DNA of 64,000 nt from Welwitschia mirabilis (taxonomy: Eukaryota > Gnetophyta > Gnetopsida > Welwitschiales). Below, piece by piece: positions 49,165 through 60,140 of the stretch; the stretch's first letter is position 1, and each line of letters starts with the position of its first letter. The notes beneath the pieces were generated by a model, which saw only the letters and a list, made by a program, of their open reading frames with translations, had not been told where the DNA came from and searched no databases. The position numbers were made by a program, and so were the translations under genes. The DNA lies in NCBI GenBank assembly GCA_051453625.1, contig JBOZIK010000001.1:16612135-16676134 (forward strand), in the 5' to 3' direction.

Positions 49165-50640
49165 CCTCTTGTCATTGGAACCCTCACTTCTACTCCTTTT
49201 CAACCTATTACTTGTGCTACTTTGAGAGATCTTATCGCAATCAAAAGATATGAAATTCAAAACCCTTTCAACTTACCTCCTAGTGGTGATATAGAACTTC
49301 AAAACTTGAATGCTTACCCTACCTTTAGTGGAGAACCAGATGAAGACCCTTTACAACACATTGCCAAAATTAAACAACTTATCCTTACTTCTGGAAACAG
49401 TAAAAAATGAATAAGTGATAGAACCTATATGGTTATCTTTCTTATGATCTTGAGAGGTAAAGCAAAACTTTGACTTAGAATGATTCTCCATAAGAGCCTA
49501 AAATCTTAGAGTCAAGTTTAAGAAGCCTTCATCAAGAGATTTATGAGTGAAACCACCATCCGGAAGTATAAAAAAGAAGTCACAAACTTCTAGTAATTTC
49601 CTATGCCTCTACTTATGAGCGTTCTTTGTTGCTTTACATTCAAACCCTGTAGATGCCTTTTCAGAGGTAGAGTTAATTGACTATTTTTATAATAGATTAA
49701 ATAGTTATACCAAGCAACTTATAGATTTTTCTTATAAAGGTAACCTCTTAAACTAAACCTTAGAAGATGCTTGAAAGGTGTTGGAAGATTTAGTGGGAGT
49801 AAGTCAAACTTGGCCTAAACCCTCCTCTAGAGAAAACTGAACAGTAGGCCAAATCATTAAGAATCCAAAAGAAGTCAAGCATGAGAAGACTAAAACCAAA
49901 ATAGAAAATGAACCAATTAGCATCATTAAGGATTTCACTTATACTTTAGAGAAATACACCTAGATGATCCTTGATGCTAAAGTGGTAACTAAGAAAAGTG
50001 AAGTTATTATTCCAACATGTAATTTGTGTGAAGTTAGCTATCATATCACGAAAGATTTCCTTTTACTTCCTACTTACAAAGAGAGAATCTATAAGAAAGT
50101 ATGCACCTTCAACTAAAAACCTTCTAATTACATTCAAAACTATAACCAAAGAGAAGTTCCAAAGCACAATTTTCAAAATATAATGAATGAGAAACTAAAT
50201 CCTAGCAATTTCCAAATAAATCATCCTAACTTCTAGCCTTTTAGAAATAAATTTGAACATTCAAACGTTCAGTATAACCACTTAAATAACTTGGGAAACC
50301 CTTTAAACTCTCAAAACCATAGTGATCCCCTTAGGAATTTCATTAAGGAGTTGAGAAAAACTTAAAAGAAGATAAACGCAAACATAGAAAATCTTATAAA
50401 GATCTTACAACAAACCATGTTTGCCAATCAAAGACCATAGGGGATCCTTACCACTCAACCTTTACCAAACCCTAACGAAGTACGAAAAGATTGTAAGGTG
50501 ATAACAAGAAGTGAAAATGACATAACTCCCCCTACTCATGAGGCTTCAACTTCCCAAAATGACAATAATGATGAGGAAGATGACATAGAAATCCTAGAAA
50601 ATCATTCCTTCCCTTCTTCACTCAGCAACAAATAGAAAGA
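49165..50640 (+). pseudogene. gag remnant of nested element
   Basis: Would form the particle shell and bind RNA. The N-terminal block is open at 49222-49410: L-R-D-L-I-A-I, F-N-L-P-P-S-G-D-I-E-L-Q-N-L and Y-P-T-F-S-G-E-P-D-E-D-P, a conserved gag region also seen in unit E. Later parts are split over frames with several stops. The zinc knuckle at 50018-50059 reads C-N-L-C-E-V-S-Y-H-I-T-K-D-F, i.e. CX2CX4HX4C with the last C changed to F. A polar, E/D/N-rich tail follows to about 50640. Confidence 0.85.
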
Positions 50641-50869
50641 TTAGTCCCAAAAGAAGCCTATTACCCTATGGCTTAATAGGCTTAATACAAATCCCATCTT
50701 TGATGATCATTTAAAAGCCTTAATGAAAAATGTGAGCATCAACTTATCTTTTTGGAAACTGTTGTAAGAACTTCAAATACTCTAAGCTATGAAAAGACCT
50801 AATACAAAGGAAACAATCCCTAGTAAAGTTTTCCTAACTCAATCCCTTAGTAACTTGATTTTCAAGAAG

Positions 50870-51290
50870 TGTCCAAATTTTAAAGATCCAGGGGCATTAA
50901 CTGTTAGTATCACTTTAGAGGGAAACTGAAGAATTAAGTAAGCCTTAATAGACATCAGAGCTAGTGTCAATATTATGCCCTTGCATATCTGTCAATGTCT
51001 TAGGTTGGAAGAAAGAGTAGAGCCTACACAAATTGTCTTAGAGTTAGCTAATACATCTTTAAAGAAATCTTTAGATGTAATTAAGGACTTGGTCATTCAG
51101 ATAGAGGAAGCTTTTTATCCAATAGACATAGTTATTTTAGAAGTTGAGCATCAAGGTGAATATCCCCTAATTCTAGGTAAAACTTTCTATGAAATAATCC
51201 ATTGCATTATAGACACAAGAACCAGATTGATGAAGTGCCATTTTGGAACTAAATAATTTTTAATTAGAGTGTTTGATGTGGTTGTAAAAT
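50870..51290 (+). pseudogene. Aspartic protease remnant of nested element
   Basis: Retropepsin with the block A-L-I-D-I-R-A-S-V-N-I-M-P-L-H-I starting near 50943. The catalytic motif D-T/S-G-A reads D-I-R-A (D at 50951-50953): aspartate kept, next two residues changed. Then V-L-E-L-A-N, I-E-E-A-F-Y-P-I-D-I-V-I and Y-P-L-I-L-G-K-T-F, followed by I-I-D-T-R-T. The stretch 50975-51256 is open, the longest intact piece of any protease in the window. Confidence 0.88.
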
Positions 51291-51299
51291 ATTTAGGCA

Positions 51300-51900
51300 A
51301 TGGTCTAGGTTTGGAGGAAGAAATAAAACCAATCCTATTTTTATAGCATTGTCCACTTGAGAAGAGATGGTCCACGCTTCATGAGCCAATCTTGTTTGAT
51401 GATCACACGGAAGTAGAATACCTTTATGTGATTAACAAATAACTTGAGTTTGAACATTCCTCCACTGAGTTTTTTAATTTGATGAGGAGTAAATCTAAGT
51501 ATGTAACCTATTCTAAAATCTAAGAAACTGAAAACTCTAAGAATTTTATTGTGGGTTCAGTCATCCATAACTGATGTCCAAATGACAGTTTGAGATGACA
51601 GTCAACTCTTTTAAAAATTTTCTTAAAACCAAAAGTTTAAATCTTAATTTGAACCTAAAACCTTTAGGTAATGGACTAAAAGATATTTTTCTGAATAGAG
51701 ATCTGAATAAACCCTTGATTATCAACAAAAATCTCTTACCTCAATAAAAATCCGATCTCATTTCTCTCTTAGAATCAAAGGTTCATGAGTTCGCTTGGCT
51801 CCATAACGATCTGTTGGCCATCCCTACTTCCATTATGTAATACAAAATCTACATCTAAGAAAATCAAAAACTTATGAGAAAACCTTAATGTAGACTAAAT
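51300..51900 (+). other. Protease-reverse transcriptase spacer of nested element
   Basis: Poorly conserved linker with stops. It contains an inverted-repeat motif GTCATCC...AATGACAG...GATGACA at 51560-51600, the counterpart of the hairpin in the same spacer of the host family. Confidence 0.55.
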
Positions 51901-52876
51901 TTAGCCTTAAAGCAAATCGTAAGAAATGAAATCATAAAACTTATGGATGCTAGAATAATTTACTCTATTGCTGATAGTGTGTGGGCTAGCCCCTTGATAA
52001 TAGTACCTAAAAAGAATGGGAAATGGTGTATGTGCATAGACTTTCATAAACTAAATGAGGTAACTGAAAAAAACTACTATCCTTTACCTTTTCTTAATTA
52101 AATTCTTGATAGGATTCAGGGACATGCTTTTTACTATTTTCTTGATGATTATAGTGGTTACAATAAAATTTACATTATCCTTGAGGACCAAGATAAAACT
52201 ACTTTCACTTCTTCTTTTGGTACATTTGCCTTTAGACACATGCCTTTCAGACTCTGTAATGCTCCCAGTACCTTTGAGTGTGCTATGATGGGTATTTTTT
52301 CTGATATGCTTGAGGATTCCATTAAGATTTTCATGGACGATTTCTCTATATATGCTGAATGTTTTAGCAAAACTTAGATAGTTTAGAGAAAGTCTTAGTT
52401 TGATGCATTGCTAGTGGCCTCCACTTGAGTTGGGAAAAGAGTTATTTTCTTGTAGAAAGTGGTATTGTTTTAGGTCACCAGATATCTTGAAAAGGGATTA
52501 AGATGGATACTTCTAAAGTTAGTATTATTCAAAATCTTAGTCCTCATATAAATGTTAAACAAGTCTGATCTTTTCATGGTCATTGTGGTTTTTACTATCG
52601 GTTCATTCGTGGTTATGTTTCTATTTGCAAACCCCTTTACTCATTACTAGAAAAAGATGCCAAATTTGAATGGAATAAATCTTGTTAAACTACTTTTAAT
52701 AGGCTTAAACAGAGATTTTTTAATGCTCCTATAGTAATGGGACCTAATTGGGAACATGAATTTGAGCTTATGTGTGATGCTAGTAATTTTACTATGGGTG
52801 GGGTTCTTTATCAAAAATATGAGAAAGACTTTAAAGTTATATCTTACTATAGCAAGAAATTATCTAAAGCTTAGAT
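51900..52876 (+). pseudogene. Reverse transcriptase-RNase H remnant of nested element
   Basis: The best reverse transcriptase in the window. One frame runs from about 51905 to 52376 with a single internal stop (Q to TAA near 52100): S-V-W-A-S-P-L, V-P-K-K-N-G-K-W, C-I-D-F-H-K-L-N-E, Y-P-L-P-F-L, F-L-D-D-Y-S-G-Y-N-K, F-A-F-R-H-M-P-F, and the catalytic F-M-D-D-F-S with M-D-D at 52333-52341. Thumb (L-Y-S-L-L-E-K-D-A-K) follows in other frames, then the RNase H start F-E-L-M-C-D-A-S-N at about 52766. Cut by the N run. Confidence 0.92.
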
Positions 52877-53363
52877 NNNNNNNNNNNNNNNNNNNNNNNN
52901 NNNNNNNNNNNNNNNNNNNNNNNNNNNNNNNNNNNNNNNNNNNNNNNNNNNNNNNNNNNNNNNNNNNNNNNNNNNNNNNNNNNNNNNNNNNNNNNNNNNN
53001 NNNNNNNNNNNNNNNNNNNNNNNNNNNNNNNNNNNNNNNNNNNNNNNNNNNNNNNNNNNNNNNNNNNNNNNNNNNNNNNNNNNNNNNNNNNNNNNNNNNN
53101 NNNNNNNNNNNNNNNNNNNNNNNNNNNNNNNNNNNNNNNNNNNNNNNNNNNNNNNNNNNNNNNNNNNNNNNNNNNNNNNNNNNNNNNNNNNNNNNNNNNN
53201 NNNNNNNNNNNNNNNNNNNNNNNNNNNNNNNNNNNNNNNNNNNNNNNNNNNNNNNNNNNNNNNNNNNNNNNNNNNNNNNNNNNNNNNNNNNNNNNNNNNN
53301 NNNNNNNNNNNNNNNNNNNNNNNNNNNNNNNNNNNNNNNNNNNNNNNNNNNNNNNNNNNNNNN
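52877..53363. other. Assembly gap (487 N) in nested element
   Basis: Covers the rest of RNase H and integrase. A full integrase needs more than this length, so either the gap is undersized or integrase is partly deleted. Confidence 0.98.
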
Positions 53364-54091
53364 GAACTTTATGGAGTTAATATATTTTGTCATGCATTTT
53401 TACTTAGGTGATATTATGATGTTTTCCTTGGAAGTTTTCTACGTTAGTACTTAGGATAGGTATATAATCTTTCCCTTATTCCTTGTGTTCATTTATCCTC
53501 TGGTTTTCTTCTATTTTTAAGTTTATTGTTTCTATGTCATTTTCACTTTATCCTATTTTTCTTCTTAAGACTTTACCCATTTTGTTCTTTTAAGCAATTC
53601 GAGACACCTTGCATACTTTAAGTGGGGGGCAGGACATACATATTTTTATTAACTTTTGAATATTTTTTGAAAATTTATGAATTTTTATTACAGATCCTCC
53701 TTCCAAACCAGCTACAAAGTACATCGATGTTTACATGATTATCTTTTTGTTTGAGTGTTTATCATAGTAAGGGTTGTTTATCATGATTACTTAATTAACA
53801 AAATACTTAATTTCTTTCACAGGTTCGAGTTTTGAAGATCTTTTGAAGAGCCTATTGTCCATGATATTATCTAAATGATGAATCTAGACAACCAACTTCT
53901 AATGCTTAGCAAGTATGTCTGATCAGTATTTGAATTTTTAAAAAATTTAGTTTATTATTGGTATATGTTGCAAATCTCTTTTAGATGCTTTCTTTAGATA
54001 ACCTAGCTATTTTTATTATCTAAAAGTTGTCTCGCAAATGTGGTTTACCATCTAATTTTATCAGGAACTGATAAGGCTAATTGAAGGGCTA
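53364..54091 (+). other. 3' region and polypurine tract of nested element
   Basis: No integrase motif is seen. A G-rich tract TTTAAGTGGGGGGCAGGACA (about 53618-53637) resembles the internal G-rich tract found after pol in many Athila/Tat elements. The tract next to the LTR is GGCTAATTGAAGGGCTA (54075-54091), where plus-strand synthesis would start. Confidence 0.6.
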
Positions 54092-55159
54092 TGTTGTGCT
54101 ACCAACTTACATGTATTTGATAGGGTATTGTTAGTTGTTTTATAGGTAAATTAACCAATAAATGCTTAGTTCTCATGACAATTGAGAACTAGAATGAAAA
54201 GAATAAAAATATACAATTTATAGTTAAATTACAAGAACTTTGTGTAGATATGGATAAATGACATTTTGGATAATGATTCCTGCAAATAATAAAGTGATAA
54301 AACTGACTAAAGATTGACAAAAGTCCATCATCCGTTGGACGACATCTCCAACTGCTCAATAATACTTTACATGTAGTTCACAAATAGATTAACTAATTAT
54401 CAGTCTACATCATCCTTTATATCATCCAGATGACCAGAAAGATGACACTGTTCTCTTATACTTTCACTGAATGTTCATCCAAGTTGTCACCACTTTATTG
54501 TGGCTTTTCTTTGCATGTTAGCTAGGGTTTTTCCCATACTCTTCTATTAGTTTCCTTTCCTTTTTTGTATATAAATAAGGGTCTTCCCTTTGATTCTTAA
54601 TCATCTTTGATAGTACCTGACATACTTATGACAGAAGATCTTGGGATCGGAGAATCATCTTATAATCCCAGAGAGATGTTACCTTGGTGTTGGGTGGCAT
54701 TTCCTCCATTGAGAAATGGCTACTTTGTGATACAGATGCTTTTACACTTTTTAATATGAATTATCTTTTTTGTGTTCAATATATTCAGGAACTTATCCCT
54801 CATAATTTAAGTTATTTTAAATTCAGTGATAGGCTTCTTTTATTATATAGATTATGAGGGCAGCCTTTGTCAAGGTTGAGCTTAATTAGTTTAAGTGCAT
54901 TGTTATTTCTTTTCCTAGACTAGTTTTGCATAAGAATGTTTTATTTTAATTTCATGCATTGTAATTTATTTTAGTAGATTTGGGTTATACAATTTTCTCT
55001 TAAAAACAACTCTTTATTTTCCATACTTTGGCCTTCGATGGAATTATGACATTTCAGATAACTCCCATCTATACTAGTGTGTTGTGTTTGTGCATATTAA
55101 TTGTGATTAACAAGATTCAGTTCAAGAAATAAAATGTTGCATAAATACACACTGCAACA
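54092..55159 (+). repeat. 3' LTR of nested element
   Basis: 1,068 bp, TGTTGTGCTACC...CACTGCAACA. Collinear with the 5' LTR with small indels and mostly transition differences. Confidence 0.93.
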
Positions 55160-55164
55160 GAGTT
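55160..55164. other. Right target-site duplication of nested element
   Basis: GAGTT, identical to the empty site seen in unit D. Confidence 0.85.
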
Positions 55165-56080
55165 GTCTTCCCAAATTTCATAAGTTAAAGTTATGTTTTC
55201 ATCTTTTACTACCTTTAAATCAAATATTAATTGAGTATACTTCACTAAAGTGGTAGTTAAGTCCTTAATTAAGTTAGTTGAATTACCTCTCTCCTTCTTT
55301 ATCATGTTTTAATTTCTTTAAGTATTTTATGATTTAGCTTATAATTTGATTTTCCTTAGTGGATTTTAGTCAATTTTGACTTATCTCTTTTAAATTTTCC
55401 AACACACTCCATGCATCTTCTAAGAGTAAGTTCATCAAGTTGCCACCACAAGAAAAGCCTACAAGTTGTTTAGTTTGACTATTCAATCCATTATAGAAAT
55501 AATCAACTAATTCTTTTTTATATCAACATAGTTGGAATGATTTGCTATGATAAAAAGTTCATATGTTATGGCATAATCCTTGTGAGGTTATTATTTAAAG
55601 TTGGTAACTTTCTTTCTTCTTTTTTACATGGTACTTTCATTCAAAAATATTTCGATAAAGACTTATTACACTTAACTCCATGATTTAAGACTCTATGTGC
55701 AATACTTTTGAGCTAAAGTTTTTTTCCTTCTTCTAAGTATGACTAGAAAAATATTTAAGTAAGCATGATCACTAATATGTTTATTTTCATTCCCTAAGAT
55801 AAGCACATATTATTCAATATTAGCTATAGATGTTGAAAAGGGTCTTCCTCATGTTCCCCTAAAAATGTTAGATAGGCACTTAAATTTTTTAATTCTACAT
55901 CATTATTAGGAGGTAAATAAAAAGTATTCTGAATTTCACATTTTCTATTAGTGATTAAATCTCTAAAAGTAACATTTGCATTTGAAATAGAAGTTCCTAT
56001 TATGATTGATGTATTAAACGAAGTGACTAACATAGTTGAAGAAGAAATGATACGATCTACTTCTATGCTATAATTTTCTT
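55165..56080 (-). pseudogene. gag remnant of unit E, N-terminal part (right of nested element)
   Basis: Continues the gag begun at 46995. The N-terminal block is open at 55824-56033: F-R-D-L-I, Y-L-P-P-N-N-D-V-E-L-K-N-L-S-A-Y and F-L-G-E-H-E-E-D-P, clearly homologous to the nested element's gag at 49222-49360. Confidence 0.8.
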
Positions 56081-56710
56081 TTGCAAATCTAATTTTGAAA
56101 TAATAAAAGAAAAAAAGTCTTCTTCTTTAATTTTTGAAATTTACATACCTAGAATGTTTATACTTGGAGTTTGCTTGAAATTGAATAATCCTTCTTTGAT
56201 ATTAACTTTAATCAAGTTTGGATCTTTTTGATATTTTATCTTTATACCATAATTCATCATAGCCTTGCATATCTTAAATAGCAAACAAAAATCAAAATAA
56301 AAAACAATTAACTATCATCCACTTGGTCTTAGGGGTAATAGTAGAGGCGATAATTACAATAGTAGAAAAGTAAACTAAGATAAAAATTATTGTAAGTAAA
56401 AAAAGTAGACTATTGTCTAGGCTATCAAGGGGACAATAGATAAGATGATATTACATTTATTACTAATTTATAGATAGAAAAAAAATTTGTAGAAAAGAAA
56501 ATAAATTTGAAAATTTAGAACTATCGTTCCTAATGTCATTGGGATGACTGAAAGAATGACAGTGATATTTAATAATATATAAAATAAAAATTACTAAAAT
56601 AAACCTACTTAAACTATGCTAAAAATATAGTACTATTTCAAATAAATAATCTAAACTGAAATTTAGGATACTTATCTAGATAGTGATAAGCCTTTATCTT
56701 CTTATAACAT
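56080..56710 (-). other. Leader of unit E
   Basis: Untranslated stretch with degenerate hairpin motifs near 56420-56450 and 56520-56565. Confidence 0.55.
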
Positions 56711-56728
56711 TCCTTAGCAATAGCACCA
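56711..56728 (-). other. Primer-binding site, tRNA-Asp type (unit E)
   Basis: Minus-strand TGGTGCTATTGCTAAGGA, identical to that of unit B, three bases from LTR 4. Confidence 0.8.
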
Positions 56729-56731
56729 AAA

Positions 56732-58066
56732 TGTTATGGTTGAATTTATGCAATCTTTAAGTCATCAGGCAAAACCTATAAATTATAATACTTACAGAAA
56801 GCACACTCTAGTATAGATAGGATTTAACCTAAATGTTGTAATTAATAAAGGCACTAAGTTAGAAGATAGAAAATTGATTTCATAAGGTATTTTTAATCTT
56901 TTTTATTTCAATAAATGAAAGTAAACAAGAATGTAAATGTAATGTAAAATAAATGATGGTAAAATGCAAATGGATGAAATGCAAGTAAGATGAGCTCTAT
57001 TTNNNNNNNNNNNNNNNNNNNNNNNNNNNNNNNNNNNNNNNNNNNNNNNNNNNNNNNNNNNNNNNNNNNNNNNNNNNNNNNNNNNNNNNNNNNNNNNNNN
57101 NNGAGATGAGTTCTATTTGGATTCTAATCCTCCTATCATAAGAACTAGTTCTTTATAATTTAGATTAATTAGAAAGAGTACATCACTTATTCCTAACAAC
57201 ATAAACTATAAGTTATCCTAAAGAGAATATGCAAATATGAAATGAAATAAAGGAAAAACCTTAACAAAAGTTGCTATTATGATCTAAATAAACTATAGAA
57301 CTATTATTTAACTATAACCAACTTAAATTATAAGGGATATTTACACAATAGTAGTAAAAAGAATAATTGAATTAATCATGAACTTTTTGATCCACTTACA
57401 ATAAAGTAGTATCATCTTAATGGAAGATACTTAGCTCAACTCCAAGATAAGCTTCTCCCTATAGCTACTAGATGGACCTCTTATCCATCAATCTTCTGAC
57501 ATAAGAACATTGGGTATAATAGATGAAAAAAAAGTGGAGGAAAGGAAGGGTATTTATAATTTCACATTGAATTTCTAGAATCTCAACACTAAGAGTTGGA
57601 GAAGAAACCCTAGTAGACTATATGGGTCGTATGACTCCATTACAAAGTAATTCTTTCCATCCATGAAAAATAGCTATCATCTTAACTATCATGGGGATAA
57701 TAATGGGGATGTCACTCCACATTAAAAGATGGTTCATTAGCTTTAAGCTCCACATTCACCTCTGTAGACTTCATTCATGTCAGCAATTATGTCATCTTAC
57801 CTACCATGAGAATGACAAAGGGGAAGATAGGCTTTTCTATCTTTTATCTCAAAGAGAAATTAGTCTTCTATATGCTAAATCCTTCTTTCAAAGTATGAAG
57901 TATTAGAATAAGCCTGAGATACTTCCAAATATGCTAAGAATTACATGTTTTGATGATCATCCTATCATTCCTCTATAATCATCAAAATTACATCCAAACC
58001 TGTATAAATTTCTTGTAAAATTACTCAAAATAAACCATCAGATTCTTATAAATTAGCATCATAACA
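56732..58066 (-). repeat. LTR 4, shared by units E and F
   Basis: 1,335 positions including 100 N (57003-57102). Primer-binding site on the left, polypurine region (plus TAGCCTTCTACTTAGCC) on the right, as for LTRs 2 and 3. Hairpin motifs near 57672 and 57790. The bases on both sides of the gap repeat each other. Confidence 0.88.
57003..57102. other. Assembly gap (100 N) with overlapping flanks
   Basis: Left flank ends AGATGAGCTCTATTT; right flank starts GAGATGAGTTCTATTTGG: the same sequence with one C/T difference. Confidence 0.98.
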
Positions 58067-60140
58067 TAGCCTTCTACTTAGCCTTGTTAGTCTTTAACAA
58101 AGTGAGTAATTAACTATATTACAATCCAATTTGACTAACATAAATAGCAACTAAAAAAATGTAATTTGAGTTCAATTTTACCATGTAGGAATAGATATTA
58201 AAGACTAATTAACTAACATAAATACTGATGTATTCATAATCCCTTCACTTAAATACATCATAGTAGAATAAATAAATGTTACACACATATAAAAATTATA
58301 AAATATAATAATGATAGCTTAAAAAATAATAATGTGTATACATAATGTGAGATAGTATTATTGAAACTAATGTAAAATACTTAAGCAGTTATAATCTCTA
58401 AAGAAGAATGTATCTAAAGTTCATTAATGTATTTTACAAGGGATAAAGTATAAGAGTAAACATAGCATTCTTTTCTTTTAGATGATCTAAGACATAACTA
58501 TAGGAAAACACTATGAGTGTGCTACTATTATTTTATTAAATAAAGTTCATAAAATTTATTTAAGTAACATGAAATGATATTTAAATAACTCATCATAAAT
58601 ATGTATTGTAAAAGCTAAAACATGATCCTTCTAAACTTAAAATGTTTACTCAATATCTCAGAAGAATTCTTAAAAAGGTATCTTGCCCTCCCCATAGGTA
58701 AAGCAAGATGTCCTAGATTACACAGGGTCAAAAGAATAATTGTCATCATCCTAGCTATCATGGGGATGATAGTTGTGGGATGACAGCGACTAAATAAGTT
58801 ATTTGAAAAGATAGGAAAAACCATAAAAGATCTAAAAGTAAGAAAATAGTTGAAAAATAGTAGAAAGAAAGTAAACAGTAAAGAACTATCCTAAAAAACA
58901 TGAACATGATGAAAAGAGATCTATGGAAAAAGAATGTTAAAGAGGAGAAAATGCATAAAGTAGAAGAAAGTAATGCTTAAAAGAACTCCTCAAATGTGTC
59001 TAAACTCAGTAAGCCTGGAAAAGTAAGGATTGAAACTCAAAAGGTATCATTATCATCTATCAAAAAGAGAAACAACAACCCTTATGAACAGAAGCTATGA
59101 GTAAGTAAGAAGAAACTTCTAAATGATCAAATCCACAATCTTATTTTGAAAAAGTATGAAAATGACTGAAAAACCAATAAAATAACTAAAGAAAAGCAAA
59201 ATGAAAATAAAACTAGGAACATAAAGAAGATTATTTACTTACCATAAATTCTAAGCCAACAAATTCCCTTGGTAAGAATTATAAAATCAGCTAATGAAAA
59301 ATGCATGACAAGAGGTAAAAAATAATAAAGTTCTATTCAAATAGGCAATGATTAGGATGATGTCAAGTATGTCTAATGTTATTAGATAATAAATGATAAG
59401 ATAAAAATCTGAGGAAATATGAATTGACTAGCTTACATATGAAAACAACTCTAGAATCCAAAAATGTAGAATGATCATATGGAAGTACTATATGCAAAAA
59501 GGAGGTTAGAAAATAAACAATGCCTCTGATGATACTAAGGAATCACTAATATTATAGCCTTTAAGTAAAATCTTATTCTATATAATGAGGGGAGTGTAAC
59601 CACTATCAAAGAACTCGTATATCATGACTAATTGACCCCCTAGTGAAGTTTTCATAACTACCATACTGCATTGTCAAAGGCCCCTCTTAGGAAGATTTGC
59701 CCAAGTGTGCTTAATGTATGAAATCATAATGATTATGTTTTTACTTTATATATGAAAGAGTATGGTCCTAACTTCGTTTCTTTTTTCCTTCTATATATAT
59801 ATATATTTTTTTTAGTAAAAAGAGAGATTCCACATGACTAAGTACTCATAAGAATAAAAGTGAAGTAATGAGATGAGAAACAAGCAAGAACCTGTAAAAA
59901 TAACTAATTAGTCATACCATTGAAAGAGAACAAAAGAACCAAGACATATTCCTTCAGAATAAAGTTCATAGATATATGAATGTCTTAAAATTAGGTGAAT
60001 CTAATCTTATCATCTTAAAATATCTAAGTAAATGATTACTAATCATGGTAAATTCATAAAGTAATACATGAGTTAAGTTAAAGATATTCAAGTGATAACA
60101 TGATGTCTACCCAAGGAATGAGTTAATAAGAAATTTAGAT
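58067..60140 (-). other. 3' region of unit F
   Basis: Polypurine region next to LTR 4. A well-preserved hairpin motif lies at 58741-58785. The antisense segment at 58887-59100 is homologous to 28704-28955; another at about 59520-59750 is homologous to 12278-12511. A TA/T-rich simple run is near 59794-59814. Confidence 0.65.

Larger units (their letters stand above)
47568..55159 (+). mobile_element. Nested Ty3/gypsy (Athila/Tat-like) element, plus strand
   Basis: About 7.6 kb including 487 N. Two LTRs (1,091 and 1,068 bp), a tRNA-Asp-type primer-binding site, gag, protease and reverse transcriptase remnants, a 3' region and a purine-rich tract. LTR ends (TGTTGTGCTACCAACTTA, CACTGCAACA) and the polypurine context (AAGGCTAATT...GGGCTA) resemble the host family, so the two are related but distinct. 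It is younger than unit E, which it interrupts. Confidence 0.95.
40628..58066 (-). mobile_element. Unit E: decayed element split by a nested insertion
   Basis: Internal region 40628-47567 plus 55165-56731, with 5' LTR 56732-58066. Contains all domains in the usual order, three N runs, and a deletion of roughly 260 bp in gag at about 47060-47090. The plus-strand element 47568-55159 sits in gag. Confidence 0.85.

Noticed and set aside
52756-53454. Plus-strand open frame of 232 residues
   Set aside because: Two thirds N; only the left part belongs to the RNase H start, in a shifted frame.
53364-54091. Envelope-like gene as in some Athila elements
   Set aside because: No open frame, signal peptide or membrane segment of useful length was found between pol and the 3' LTR in either family.
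47568-55159. Possible endogenous pararetrovirus instead of a retrotransposon
   Set aside because: LTRs, a tRNA-Asp primer-binding site, target duplication, gag zinc knuckle and protease-RT order fit Ty3/gypsy; no movement-protein or coat features of a pararetrovirus were seen.
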